A stretch of 64,000 nt of DNA from Sambucus nigra (GCA_949130495.1 OX422213.1:535479467-535543466), one strand, 5' to 3'. Shown: positions 1-11,230, numbered from the stretch's first letter. The notes: generated by a model from the letters alone, not told the origin. Translations and numbers: made by a program.

Positions 1-820
1 ACTTTCATTTTTTTCTCATAGGAATACCATTAGTAGAAAAGAAAGCACAAGTTTAAAAAGAATATAAATTAAAGAACATAAATTAATCTATGGTAGATTC
101 TTACTTACTTTGAATGTGGAGTAGTAGCTCACAAAGTTGGAGAAATTCGAGCAACAGCTGGCCATTGATGGTGGAACATCTTGGCCATAGTAGCAGTTGC
201 GGACGGTGGAGCAGCATGGCTTGGTTGTAGCAATGAAAAGAGGGAGAGGAGCCTTTTTTTTCATAGCAGCAGCAAGTAGGGTAAAGTGTATTGCATGGTT
301 GAGTTTTTAGGTTGAGAGGAGAGTTAAGTTTTTCAAATACCATTTATGCCCAATAATTTTTAAATTTTCAATTTATAACCAAGACTTTATATAAATATAA
401 ACAAAAAAAATAAAAATTTATGGGGGGGGGGGGCTACATCCCCCACTCGCCCCTACGTCCCTCCGTCCCTGGTTTTATTTATTTATAATTATCTTTTCTA
501 TACAGTAATGCCACTTTCTTTTAAAGGTTGGCTGTGTTTCATGGTTAGGGGGTATATAATAAAGAACCACCGAAATATATTCAAAGTACTTACATATAAT
601 GGAGGTAGTTAAATTAAAATATTGGTCACACCACTGAAAATTTTCTCTCAAGAATTATTGGAGTAGATGTTTTTTTTTCTTTCTGGTAAAATTCTACTGG
701 AGCTACGCATGTTCAAAGTTCTCGTAGTCCAATGTTACTTAGTGATTAGCAAGGTGAAATTCATCCAACTATTTAGGTTGAGACTATTGAGGAGTTGGCT
801 ATGGCTAGATAAAGGTATTT
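1..820. other. Flanking DNA left of the Ogre element, no gene recognised
   Basis: This AT-rich stretch lies outside the Ogre-like element that begins at 826. It holds a G run at about 422-433 followed by a C-rich segment to about 471. Read on the minus strand, the segment begins CAGGGACGGAGGGACG, which resembles hAT-type non-autonomous element ends, but I found no matching opposite end. A minus-strand open frame at 101-343 has no family features I recognise. The DNA continues on the other side of Ogre at 32530. Confidence 0.35.
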
Positions 821-825
821 TTATG
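821..825. repeat. Target site duplication of the Ogre element, left copy (TTATG)
   Basis: TTATG directly precedes the LTR edge at 826. The same five bases directly follow the other LTR edge, at 32525-32529. A 5-bp duplication is normal for Ty3/gypsy integration, so the pair fixes both outer ends of the 31.7-kb element. Confidence 0.85.
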
Positions 826-3435
826 TGTGGCCATCCCGATCGAATCGCACGCCGAGCGGGGATTGAAAGGTCTCGCGCCCCTTTTTTTTACTTAGGAACC
901 CTTAAGTCGTCGTCGTTGTGGGGTTTATATAAATTGATGGAGTCGACAACCTATTTTGCACAAAATATGAAAAAGAATATGTTGTCGCCTCGAGAGAGAG
1001 GCATTAAAGACAAACTGATGCACACGAAACCAATAGTTCAGAGGTTCGGGGCTAAGTTACGAAATGGAAAGGTGTTAGGCACCCATCCCACCCTTTCAGT
1101 CTCTCGTGTGCTTGTGTTATTGCTTTCCTTTATTTCTATGTGAAGTGTGTGCGCGTGTATATATAACGGAGATCAGAATCGTTCAACTCATACCATGGGA
1201 AAGGTAGAGTGAGGTCGTCCATAGGAATGTTCCCAAAATAATATATATAGAAAATATGATTTATGTATTTATCACGATATTGATCATTATTGTGAAATGA
1301 TAATATGTATTGGATAAAACGCTAAAAAAGATAATATATATAATAATGCATGAGTATCATAAAAATGAGGAAAATTGGGAAATTGGACTCGAGTCTAGGG
1401 TTTTAATTCGAAATGCCTATGTAGCCTATAAAGGCATCATAGTCCACATAGTTCGAATGTGTCATGGGGGTGGGGTTTATCCCATAGATCTGAACGGGAT
1501 TCTATTATATGTGTGTGTAGAAAAATATGTTTTAGTTTTGAAAAAGCGTGATGGATACTCCCGTTCGGAATTTATAGGTGTAACCTTCTTTTTGTTTGTT
1601 TTTGGGTTTGTATAGAAAATATATTATGTGCAATATACTAATAAAAATGTAGATATTATTGTGTATGAATTAAAGTAAGAACTAAATTATGAAAAATTTA
1701 TGCAAAAAAAAGAATTTAAAGATAGAGGGAAGGATTTGGACCTTCTTCGAAGCTTGATTTTTGATCTTGGATGAACTCCCTAGCATGTGAGATGAATGTT
1801 GGATAAGAGGGAATGTGGTCCTTCCAAATTTGGTATGAAAAGGATGGGAATATAAGATTAAATGGAACTTCACATGGAGGAACTTCGTTGATTTCGAGAT
1901 AATGTTGTTGAGATCACCGATGTTGATGGAGCTCTGGTCCTGGTCCTCTTGGTAGTGAGGTTATTTCCTCCTTTTATAGGGTTAGGGGGTTACCGATTAT
2001 TACATCCCTACTCCTCCCTATCGACAGGTGACCCTAGACACACTGTCGATAGGTAGGGAACTGGACCTGTCAATTTGTAGTCTCGTGCAGATTTTCCTAA
2101 AAAAATGGTCGTAGAACATAATCCGTTTATTGGAATTGCATACGGTGCGTACCGTTATAAAGTTAATTCAGAGACCTTCAAAAGTCCTTTGAACTGCTCA
2201 TGGGTGAATAAGTTGACTTTGGGTCAAACGATTCGTTTCTCCGGATGAAAAAGGATCGTTCGTCCGCATGGTAAGTAAGAATCGCGCACAGGGAAGACTG
2301 TTAGAAATGTTAGGAGATGTACTTCGACATTCCAAAGATTTTTGCTCAGTTCAAAAAGTTGACCTTGGTCAACCGGGGCCCAAAAGCACTCTAAGACCTA
2401 AGGGATGGCAATTTAACCCGACTCGTAGGAGCCCAGACCCATCCCGACCCTAATGGGACGGGTTTTAAAACCCGATTAATGAATTAGGAGCGTGTATGGG
2501 TTTTAAAAAAAATCTGTTTATTAAATGGAGCCGGTAAGGAGTCGAGTTAAATAAAACCATTCACACATTAAAAAGCCCTTTATTTGATGTTAATTTTGTA
2601 AAAGATCTATGTGGAAACATGGATTGACAATTAGGGATTGTCTAATATATTGAATTACGAACCATTATTGACCCTTAAGACTATAATGCAATAATTTTAA
2701 TTTTATAATTTTTTAAAATTAACCCAACCTATAGGATCCCCGACCCGATCTTCTTGTTAAATGAGGCGGGTTAGGAGTTAATTTATATAAAAACCAACCC
2801 GCCCCGCCATGTTTATTAAATTGTACGGGTTAGCATTTTGCAAAACCCGCCTCATTCCCATCCCTAGTGACCTATCGAAGTAAAACAGACCATTCGTCCA
2901 CACCATAAGTCCGAATCACGCACGAGATGGATCATTGTAAAGGGTATTCAATGCCTTTAGGAGATTTATTCAGTCTCATTCGATCTCAAGAGTTGACTTT
3001 GGTCAAATAGATCTTGAGAGAACCGGTGAATGGTTACGCCATTTTACGCATGGGGCGGACCGTTAGAAAGGGTTTTCAGGGCCCTTCAAAGATTCAAAGA
3101 GCTTTTTTTCTAACAATGAAGTTGATTGGGGTCAAATCGGGGCCCATGAGCACTCGATGCCCTATGAATTGATTTTTGGTAGTAAAATGGATTGTTCATA
3201 TAAACCATTATGTTGATTTGTGCATGGGGTGGATCGTTGGAATGGGGTTTCAGTGCCCTTCAAACATTAAAAGAACTTTCATGATGATAGAGTTAACCGG
3301 AGTCAAATGGGGATCTAGAGCGCCCGATGGATTCTAGATCGGTACTCAGAATAAGACCTAAGGATTGTAGTGAAATGGGGAGGTGATAGGGACCTAAAGG
3401 GAAACTTAGGGAGGTCCTAGAATGTGGTGTCTACA
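826..3435 (-). repeat. 3' LTR of the Ogre element
   Basis: This LTR aligns along its length with 30290-32524. Both end in GGTGTCTACA on the plus strand, which is the LTR start on the minus strand. It is longer than its partner mainly because of the MITE at 2401-2866. By eye the two LTRs differ at roughly 35 of 210 positions just inside the 826/30290 end, so the insertion is old. The small open frames inside are not genes. Confidence 0.88.
2401..2866. mobile_element. hAT-like MITE inserted in the Ogre 3' LTR
   Basis: This 466-bp segment is missing from the other Ogre LTR, where the flanks join near 31904-31921. Its ends are inverted: AGGGATGGCAAT on the left and, read in reverse, TAGGGATGGGAAT on the right. 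The flanks carry an imperfect 8-bp duplication, AAGACCTA on the left and GTGACCTA on the right. An 8-bp duplication and ends of this type fit non-autonomous hAT elements. Near each end the inside has copies of ACCCG/CGGGTT motifs, and it has no coding capacity. It must have inserted after Ogre. Confidence 0.75.
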
Positions 3436-3659
3436 GAGACCCTTGATGGGTGAGCTTGGAACGATTGAAAGTTATTGAATAGACAACACATAATGTTTTT
3501 TGGAAAGAGGTCGATTATACAAACCTATGGGATGAGGATGATTGGTTTAGAAGGTCATGGTCATTTTTAAGGACCTAAAGGGAAAGTTAGGGATGGCCGA
3601 TTCTGAGGACCTAAAGGAGTTGACGACTGAGGTCAAAGGTAGGGAGCGATAATTCTACA
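3436..3659. other. Ogre 3' region next to the 3' LTR, no gene
   Basis: This is untranslated DNA between the 3' LTR and the minisatellite. I see no clear polypurine tract on the minus strand beside 3435; the sequence there is mixed. The phrase 'ggacctaaagggaaa.ttaggga' recurs at about 3390 (inside the LTR) and 3570, suggesting a small local duplication. Confidence 0.4.
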
Positions 3660-4095
3660 GGTCGAGGTCAATTGTCAGGACCAAAGTTATAGCGACCAAT
3701 TCTGCGGGTCGAAGTCGATTTTATGGGCTTTAAGATAGGGGTGACCAATTTTGAGGGTTGAAACCAATTCTGAGGGCTTAAGATAGGGGTGACCAATTCT
3801 GCGAGTCGAAGACAATTCTGAGGGCTTAAGACAGTGGTGAACAATTCTACGGGTCAAAGACCATTCTGTGGACTTAAGATAGAGATGACCAATTCTGAGA
3901 GTCGAAGCCAATTCTAAGGGCATAAGTTAGGGGTGAGAAATTTTGCGGGTTAAATCCAATTCTGCGGGCTTAAGAAGAGTCGATCAATTCTGTGGGTCGA
4001 AGCCAATTCTGCGGGATTAAGATAGAAGTGAACAATTCTGAGGGTCAAAGCCAATTGTGCAGGCTTAAGATAGAGATGACCAATTCTTCGGGTTA
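3660..4095. repeat. 48-bp minisatellite, first block (Ogre 3' region)
   Basis: Degenerate tandem copies of a roughly 48-bp unit fill this block. Each unit is two related halves, one like CCAATTCTGCGGGTCGAAG and one like CCAATTCTGCGGGCTTAAG, with a spacer such as ATAGGGGTGA. About nine units are visible. The array breaks off inside a unit near 4095 and resumes at 5139. Short open frames through it (for example minus 3687-3923) are translations of the repeat, not genes. Confidence 0.85.
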
Positions 4096-5138
4096 TAAGG
4101 ACATAATTTTATAAATGTACGTTCACAATTGAGTCTGTAGTATACCGTTACAAACATCGAAGAATTTTCAAGATCACATATGCATCAAGAAGGATTATAA
4201 TATCAAGTTCTTCAATATTCAAGCCTCTGCAAGTTTAACATTGGTAAGGGTGAGTTTTAAGTCCTTAATAATTAACTTAGAGTTTTGGGATATTTTTCAT
4301 CAAATATTTTCTAAGTGTTGGAGCAAAGTTTCTAAGTTTTTCATCAAAAATATTTCTCTAAGTGATAAGGCAAATTTTCAGAAATAAAAAATAAATTTAT
4401 TTTCGCGCTGGTTCGTTTGAGTGACAATGGTTATGATTCAAGCGTCATAGCCATGTCGCGCGATGCTCTTTCTAGCCACACATGTCCTCGTTCAAGTGAG
4501 AGACCTCTTTCATTCGAGTGACATGCCGCCTTTGATTTTTTATAAAAAGGTTTTTCCAACTTCATTTTTAATTGGAAGACCAGCGATTTTAAATAGAGAT
4601 GAAACTACTTTGGCCGAATACTTTATCATCTCACTTTTAGGGTTTTAAATCTTTTTGTTTTCAATTGACAAGATCCTAATAGTTTGTGTAAATTATTTTG
4701 GAACCCAAGAACGAAACTTTATTATTGTTCATCTTTGGGGTGTGCATCTCTACACCTGAAAACTGAGGTCATTCAGGTTCTCTGCGTGTGGATCTTTGGT
4801 GGAGATTAAATTACATTTCATATGGGTTTAATCCATTGTTGACTCTAGGTTGTGTGTCTATGTAGGTTTGCTGAGGTAAACTTGTTGCAGATTTCATTAT
4901 GGTTGTAGATTACGATTTAATTTATAGTGAAATAAAAAGTTTTGCCCTTCGAGGATTTTTTTCCTAAAATCTGTGAGTTAGTATATTTGTGTTCATGATG
5001 GTTTGACACACACACACACACACGTAGTTGCTTCTTTAAGGGCATATTTAATATTGTTCAAAATGGACTTTAATTAAATAAGTTTATTGCTGGAATTTAA
5101 AATTTTATTCAAATTGATATTGCACAATGCACGCTTTT
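4096..5138. mobile_element. About 1.04-kb insertion splitting the minisatellite, identity uncertain
   Basis: The 48-bp array stops after 'caattcttcgggtt' and restarts at about 5139 with 'atgggtcgaagcc', so the DNA between looks inserted. It is AT-rich and non-coding, has a TATA-like 'tttttataaaaagg' near 4537, a (CA)n run at about 5009-5023, and a stretch at 4920-4990 resembling the R/U5 part of Ty1/copia-type LTRs. I could not define inverted ends or a target duplication. A solo LTR or truncated retroelement is my best guess. Confidence 0.3.
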
Positions 5139-5890
5139 ATGGGTCGAAGCCAATTCTGTGGGCTTAAGTTAGGGGTGACCAATTCTGAGGGTCAAAGACA
5201 ATTATGCGGTCTTAAGTAGAAGCGATCGATTCTGCGGGTCAAAGCCAATTCTGCGGGCTTAAGTAGAGGAAACCAATTCTACGGGTCGAAGCTAATTATG
5301 TAAGCTTAAGATAGGGGAATCAAATTCTGTGGGTCGAAGTCAATTCTGAGGGCTTAAGATAGGGGTGGTCAATTCTACAGGTCAAATCCAATTACGCGGG
5401 TTTAAGATAGAGATGACCAATTGTAAGGGTCGAAGCCAATTTTGCGGGGTTAAGTTAGGGGTGACCAATTCTGCGGGTCAAAGCCAATTTTGCGGGTTTA
5501 AATACAGGAGACCAATTTTGTGGGTCGAAGCCAATTCTGAGGGCTTAAGTAGAAGCAACCATTTATGTGGGTTGAAGTCAATTCTGAGGGCTTAAGTTAG
5601 GGGGGTACCAATTTTGCGGGTTAAAGCCAATTTTGTGGGATTAAGATAGAGATGACCAATTCTGAGAGTCAAAGCCAATTATGTGGCCTTAAGATAAAAG
5701 TGGTCAATTTTGAGGGTCAAAGAAAATTAAGTGGGCCTGATATAGAGATGACCAATTCCACGGGTCGAAGCCAATTCCACGGGCTTAAGTAGGAGCGACC
5801 AATTCAGTGGGTTGAAGCCAATTCTGCGAGCTTTAGATAGAAGTGACTAATTCTACAAGTCCAAGTCAATTCTGCTGGCTTAAGGTTGCA
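5139..5890. repeat. 48-bp minisatellite, second block
   Basis: This is the same dimeric unit as at 3660-4095, about fifteen more degenerate copies, ending in 'caattctgctggcttaagg' near 5884. Conserved words are CCAATTCTG, GGGTCGAAGCC and GGGCTTAAG; the GATAGGGGTGA spacer alternates with GTAGAAGCGA and GATAGAGATGA. Tandem repeats in the hypervariable 3' untranslated part of Tat/Ogre elements are a known source of satellite DNA, and this array lies in exactly that position. Confidence 0.88.
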
Positions 5891-6368
5891 ACGTTCTTTG
5901 GGGAATTTTAGGGGATATACTGGGATATGTATCTTGCGGTTTCACGGGGGATGATATTATATTTCACTGGGGAAGATGGAATGAACTGAGGATTGGATTT
6001 TTCTTAGCTAGGAATTTTTTTTTATTTTTATGGGGTCTTTTGGAAACATTGTTGGGGAGACATGATATTGATTTCAGGAATTATACTGGGGAGATAATAT
6101 TTCTACCAAGGAAATGAGTGTGGTAAAAATGGTTTTTCATGGTGAAAATTTATTTGGGAATTTTAGGAATTTTTCAAGGATGTTTCGGGATTTTATGGAA
6201 TTTCTTTTGGAGTTGTTGTATGAAATTTTAAAGTGGGTGCCGACCATCATGGTTGGAAGGGTGCCAAACAGAAGTGGAATGATCTGTTGGGGTATCGCAA
6301 GCAGGTGGAGGGATAATGTCAATCGGTGGGTGGTAGAGAGATGCCAATCGGCAAGCCCCTTAGCCTCC
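5891..6368. other. Spacer before the antisense gene, promoter-proximal DNA
   Basis: This stretch has no recognisable coding signal. It is rich in the plus-strand words 'ggggag' and 'gggaattttagg', repeated loosely about every 40-60 bp between 5890 and 6200. Because it lies directly upstream of a plus-strand TATA box, it may hold upstream promoter sequence of the antisense gene; that is inference. Confidence 0.35.
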
Positions 6369-6376
6369 TATAAAAA
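6369..6376 (+). promoter_or_regulatory. TATA box of the antisense PMD gene
   Basis: TATAAAAA sits in the context CCTCCTATAAAAAGGGGGC. About 30 bp downstream (around 6395-6405) is a pyrimidine-rich start region, then an AT/CT-rich 5' leader, and the ATG at 6470. The arrangement looks like a plant core promoter and points opposite to the Ogre transcription unit. Confidence 0.6.
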
Positions 6377-6469
6377 GGGGGCGGGTTCTCCTCATTTTTC
6401 ATATATTTCTGACTTGCCTTCTTCTACAATTACCTTCTACAAATCATTCTAGCATTCCAAAGTCAAAAG

Positions 6470-8530
6470 ATGGTTGAGTTATAAAATAGTGCAATACACA
6501 AGGCATGGATCGATGCTGACGATTAGGCAGACTTGAAATTGAGGGCTAGGGCGCTCGTTGCTTTGGGCAGCGAAAACACTTTTGACTCGTTCGAGCTAGT
6601 GGCAGATGATCGCACTGTCTTGTGTGAGCCTTTGTGCCATCGCACTCCTAGGGTGGTGAATCCTGGTGGTTATTTATGTATTTGATGACCTTTAGTATTC
6701 TCTTCCTTTTTTGGTGATAGTTCCCTATTTCTTGAATTTTGACAAAGGTTTTTGCTTTTTTTTTTCTTTTGAAACTCTGGTGTTTCTATGTCGATTATGC
6801 ATGCCCGATGGATGATGAGGCTTAAGGAAGTTTGGGGGCACCTTCCGTCTGTGGTGTGTTGGATAGTGTCATCTACCGATCTTGGGAGACTGACATCTTC
6901 TTTGGATGATACGCCTCGTTCTACGATTATTGTCTATGCTCTAGGGGAGCAGTGGTGGGGCACCACCCACGCCTTTCATTTTGTCTTTAGGGAGATGGCG
7001 GTGACTCCCATAGATGTGCAGCAACTGTTGGGGCTGGATTGTAAAGGGTTGCAGATTGAGGTGGATAAAGGGTGACGCTGGAGGTGGTGACGGCAGCTTT
7101 GGTTGATGTGGAGAGGGTGGTCTATGGGGATTCGCTTCGTTTGTCTCTCTTGAGAGAGTTATTACAGAGGAGGAGGATTGACGAGAGTGACGGGAGTTAG
7201 GTGCGGAAGATGGCCAACTTATTTATTTTGTTGGTTTTTTTTTTTTTTTTTGGGGGGGGGGGGAGGTGGGGACGTCGTCGACTTGTCATTTTTTCCATTT
7301 TTGAGGGTGTTTTCGAGCATCCGTCTTTATGACTGGGGGAGCCTAACCTTGAGGACCCTTTACTATTCTCTTGATTCATTCAACCGGTGTTGCCGATAAA
7401 CTTTTACTGAGGCCACATATCTTCTTGAGGTATTCTTTATTTTTCATATTTTCCTTTATGCATTCGCATTTTCCTTCATGCGTTTTATTCTTGGTTCCTT
7501 AATTGCTAGCCTTTGTCCTTTGCAAATGTGGTTTTATAAGGTGATTGGGTTTAACACCCAATTGATAGCTTTGAAGGATGAGTCTGTTGGAACTTATTTA
7601 GGATGTACCAATGAAGGAAGTCTAATCAGCATTCGAAGAAGTCCCTCTCTCTGGAGGGAGTACATCACGTCCTAAATGGCCTGACGAGTGAGCTGGTAAG
7701 TGCTTATTTTTTCCTTTTGAGATTGTCTTTCCTTTGATGATCTTTTCCTGATATTGATCTTTAATTCTTGCTGGGGAATTGGCAGGTGACCTTCTATCCC
7801 TGGGGGATGGCTATCCAGCATATGGGGTTAACTGGGGGGACAAGCGCAGATGCGGCGTCTGCTGGTGCATGAGTTTTGCCACTCTTGGTACCTCCGGGAG
7901 AGAGTAGTTCGAACGATTGTGGTGGATGAGGTTGCGGTGCCACCGACGAAGCCCTAGGTATACACGTGGTGAGTGCGGGAGATGTCGGATGATGAGCGGG
8001 TAGAGACGATGATGGGGGAGCCTTACTCATCATATACCGACACGATGGTGATGCATGACTACATGGCCTTTGTGTCAAGCTAGTTCGGGTTCAAGTCAGT
8101 CGGTGGGATCTTCCCACAGCGCAGGCGGTGCATCGACATCAGTGGGGGCGATGACTTTTGAGATTCCTTTTGTTCGCATGGTTGCTCCTACCTACAATAT
8201 CTGACGGGTTGATGGAGGGTCGGCGCGTATGCTGAACCATCCTAAGGCGATGGACCTAGAGGAATTGGGCTTGATAGAGGAGGTCCTACGACCCAAGATA
8301 TTCTTTTCATCTCTTTCTCCTTTTTATTTCCTAATTTCTTCCTTTGCCTCAGATTAACTGATTTTCTCTTTTATGTTTTCCTTTGTAGCACATTCGAGTC
8401 TCCACCACCTCGCTGAAGGATATTAGGGATTTGATGTCTTCGACGACCACCCACATTCTGGAGGCAATTCCGGTTCCTTCTTGTTTGGTGTCGTCTGCTT
8501 CGTCTGAGGAAGGGTCGGGCTAGGGTAGTG
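6470..8530 (+). pseudogene. Antisense plant mobile domain (PMD, aminotransferase-like) gene, broken
   Basis: The plus-strand fragments match the order of the plant mobile domain (PF10536; MAIN/MAIL1 and many TE-borne copies). A first exon at 6470-6669 encodes an acidic N-terminal piece. It is followed by an intron-like gap, then a domain start at 6788-7072 with HARWMMRLKEVW, the hallmark THAFHFVFREMAVTPIDVQQ and LLGL. Further down, DWGSLTLRTLYYSLD (about 7332-7376) and PLQMWFYKVIG (about 7513-7545) match later PMD blocks. In-frame stops (for example about 6482, 6515 and 7073) and a T/G homopolymer at 7236-7261 break the gene. It lies antisense in the Ogre 3' region with its own TATA box. PMD copies in retrotransposons are known; the function here is unknown and the copy looks dead. 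Confidence 0.7.
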
Positions 8531-8606
8531 GTGGCACGTCATCTCATTATAACGGGAAGAGAGAGCATCGTAGGGAAGGTGGCTCCTAGAGAGAGAAAAG
8601 GAAGAG

Positions 8607-8679
8607 ATAGATAGATAGATAAATAGATAGATAGATAGATAGAGATAGATAGATATATAGATAGATATATAAATAGATT

Positions 8680-8765
<86 letters not shown>
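8607..8765. repeat. (GATA)n microsatellite with a (GA)n end
   Basis: About 160 bp of GATA units with small interruptions (AAAT, ATAT) end in a (GA)7-8 run. It lies in the spacer between the two antisense genes of the Ogre element. The minus-strand open frame across it, full of Ser-Ile-Tyr-Leu repeats, is a by-product of the repeat. Confidence 0.95.
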
Positions 8766-8766
<1 letters not shown>

Positions 8767-9235
8767 ATTAAGTGGGTTCGGGCTGAGTCCCGTTGTATTT
8801 ATTTTCTTGCAAAACTGATGTGACACATCAAATATCTACACAAATAAAATGAATTTTTTGTTAATTTCTATTTTTAGTGACTAATGCACTTGCTATTTTT
8901 ACTTTTCTTCTGAGATCGTAAAAAGAAATAAAAATGATTGGTTAAAGATTTTGTTTTAAATGGGATAAGTAAAAACATAAGGATAAGGAAATTTGGAATT
9001 CCCTAAAAATAAAAATTAATTTTATTGATTTTTTTTTACCAAAAAGGAATATGGGGATTTCCCAAAAATAGGGGGCTGCCGATCCTCATGACCCCTGTCC
9101 TGCCTATCGGCATATCAATCAAGTCTAATTAACCCAAGGCTTTGATTGTACTTTCTTCAATTACTTAGTACTTGGTGGGGTAAGTTTTCCTTCCATTTCT
9201 GCAGAGTTTCTTGTCTTTGTCTGATAGCTTTCAAG
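8766..9235. other. Spacer and upstream region of the second antisense gene
   Basis: This DNA is AT-rich and has no coding signal. The words 'aaggaatatggggatttcccaaaaatagggggctgccgat' near 9040-9080 contain an imperfect repeat of the segment just before. It is noted only because a plausible promoter lies at its downstream end. Confidence 0.35.
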
Positions 9236-9243
9236 TATAAATA
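9236..9243 (+). promoter_or_regulatory. TATA box of the second antisense gene
   Basis: TATAAATA lies 94 bp upstream of the ATG at 9330, within TTTCAAGTATAAATAGTGTT. A CT-rich leader (9260-9325) with CACTTCCACATTCCC-type sequence follows, typical of plant transcription start regions. A short ATG at 9325, out of frame, precedes the chosen start. Confidence 0.55.
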
Positions 9244-10672
9244 GTGTTGTGGATGGAGATTTTTCTTCACACTTCCACATTCCCTTTCCTTTACATACTT
9301 CTTTGCTCACTTTCTTCTTATTTTATGAAATGTCTCTCCCTGGTAGAGTTGATTGTGTAAACTACCTCGAAACCTTGGAAGCGATGTACTCCTACAACAT
9401 GCGACGAGTCTCTTTATGTTGCAACCAACCTATAGAGTGGAATATGCTGATGGCGGAAGTTGGGTTCTGGTACCCCGAGGACAATGTCTTTCGCTTTGGG
9501 TTGGACAAAATCTATCCGACTGTAATACCCCATAATTATTCTTAATTAGGAAAATAAGTTTTATTTAAATTACGTGAGTAGAGTAATTTAATGTGAGTTT
9601 TATTTAAATTATGTGAGTAGAGTAATTTAATGTGATTAAATATGTTTTATTTAAATTACTTGAGTAGAGTAATTTAATGAGATATAATGTTAATAAAGAT
9701 GAATATGACGATTAAAAATTTACTAAATGTGAAGAGTAAATTTTTAATGTTGATATGTACGGTCTAGTGACTATATGGACGTACCGGAGTTATCTCAACC
9801 GAGTGTCGCGCGTAGGACAAAAATTAAGGATATAATTAAGAGACTCAAACGATAATTTAGAGTCCACATTTGATTCCGAAAGGGTCGAATTAGTCAAAAT
9901 AGTGTACCCGGGGGTACTAGTTGAGTGCCGGGTCATTTTCGGACTAAATCGAGACCATTCGGGGGCATTTTGATCTCTTTACAATTATGGGGAAGTAGAC
10001 CTACGAATTTTGAAACCCTAGATCAGATTATAAGAGTGGAGGCTAGGGTAAGAGAGAAAGAAAATACACCATAGACATTAGAGAAGAGAGAGAGACAATT
10101 TCCTAAGGCAAAAGAAGGAAGGAAGGGAAATTCTAAGGAGATTTCACCATAAAGTTGTTGGGAAGGAGAATTGAAGGATCAAAATCATCAACCATCATCA
10201 ACAACCACGAAATCAGACCCTACAAATAATAATGCAAGTGGTTATTTACAAAATAATTGAGTTATAATACCCATAATTAAGCTTTAGTAAGAACATAATT
10301 TTTATGATATTCTTGGGAATAAAACAATTGATTATGATCCATGATTGATAAGGATTACATGTAGGACGTTTTTGAATTTCCAAGTATGTTTATATCATAG
10401 AAAACTAGATGATAAATCCGAAAGAAAATCTAGAATTTGGATGAAAGATATAAAGAATGCATTTTTAGGGTTCTTGAATATTAGAGAGATTTTTAGTTAA
10501 TTTGGCCAAGATTTTTAATGATTTTGTTGTTTTAAATCGTTAGGAATCATCCCAGAACATGTAGGAATGATTAGAAATTGTTGGTTGTAAATATGGAGGA
10601 TTATCATGAAAGATAGAGAAATAAAAATGGTGAAACCCGTAGGAAGAAGATGAGCTAGGTCTGTCACTGCTT

Positions 10673-10748
10673 GATCGATCGATCGACCCTTGAGTGTCGA
10701 TCGATCGAGCAGTCGATCGATCGACCATATCCCATCGATCGATCGACC
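10673..10748. repeat. TCGATCGATCGA cluster, 5' LTR copy
   Basis: Four copies of a TCGATCGATCGA-type palindrome lie within 76 bp, separated by short spacers (CCCTTGAGTG, GCAG, CCATATCCC). The same arrangement recurs in all other Tekay-type LTRs in this window, at 18309-18383, 44284-44358, 47270-47344 and 62311-62371. Confidence 0.9.
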
Positions 10749-11230
10749 CTGGATGGACTTTAGAGAATTTTGTGAATAAATTTCTTTAATTACCGTCGCT
10801 TAATGGGAACCTTAGAAATGATATTTTACGTATGAGGGGACTTTATAATTACCAGTAGGTGTACCATTAGGTTTCTCCACAAATGATTGAGTGGAAATTT
10901 TGGAGAAATGGACTGACGAAAGAACGATCGATTTAGCCGTATGTTGAGATTATGAGAATTTAATTACGGAAAGAGTGAGATTTAATTCCGGAAAGAAAAT
11001 ACCAGTAGGTTAAAATTAACTTAACTACTGAATTAAGGGAGGGGTAACTAGGGCCCTTAGAGTTGCGTTAATACTCGAATAAATATAATAGTGAAATAAA
11101 TTGTAATTAATAAGTACGGTGAATATAAGTAAAATATATCACGTACGGGTATGTTTTGATAGGTCGGGTGTGTACCTACTAAATTATATAAAAGTTTGGG
11201 TTAAGAGAATATTACCTAAATTAATTATGT

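Noticed and set aside
422..475. Possible hAT element end with a G run
   Set aside because: Only one end is seen; no opposite end or target duplication was found in 1-820.
667..1143. 158-residue plus-strand open frame
   Set aside because: It spans the Ogre LTR edge at 826, so half lies in flanking DNA, and the LTR half is broken in the partner LTR.
3660..5890. CRISPR-like regular repeats
   Set aside because: Units are directly tandem, degenerate and without unique spacers, and the DNA is plant nuclear.
8539..8826. Minus-strand open frame rich in Ser-Ile-Tyr-Leu repeats
   Set aside because: It is the translation of the (GATA)n microsatellite and has no other content.
10540..10728. Minus-strand open frame, repeated at 18176-18364
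   Set aside because: Both come from LTR sequence; the Arg-Ser-Ile-Asp-rich part is the translated TCGATCGATCGA cluster.
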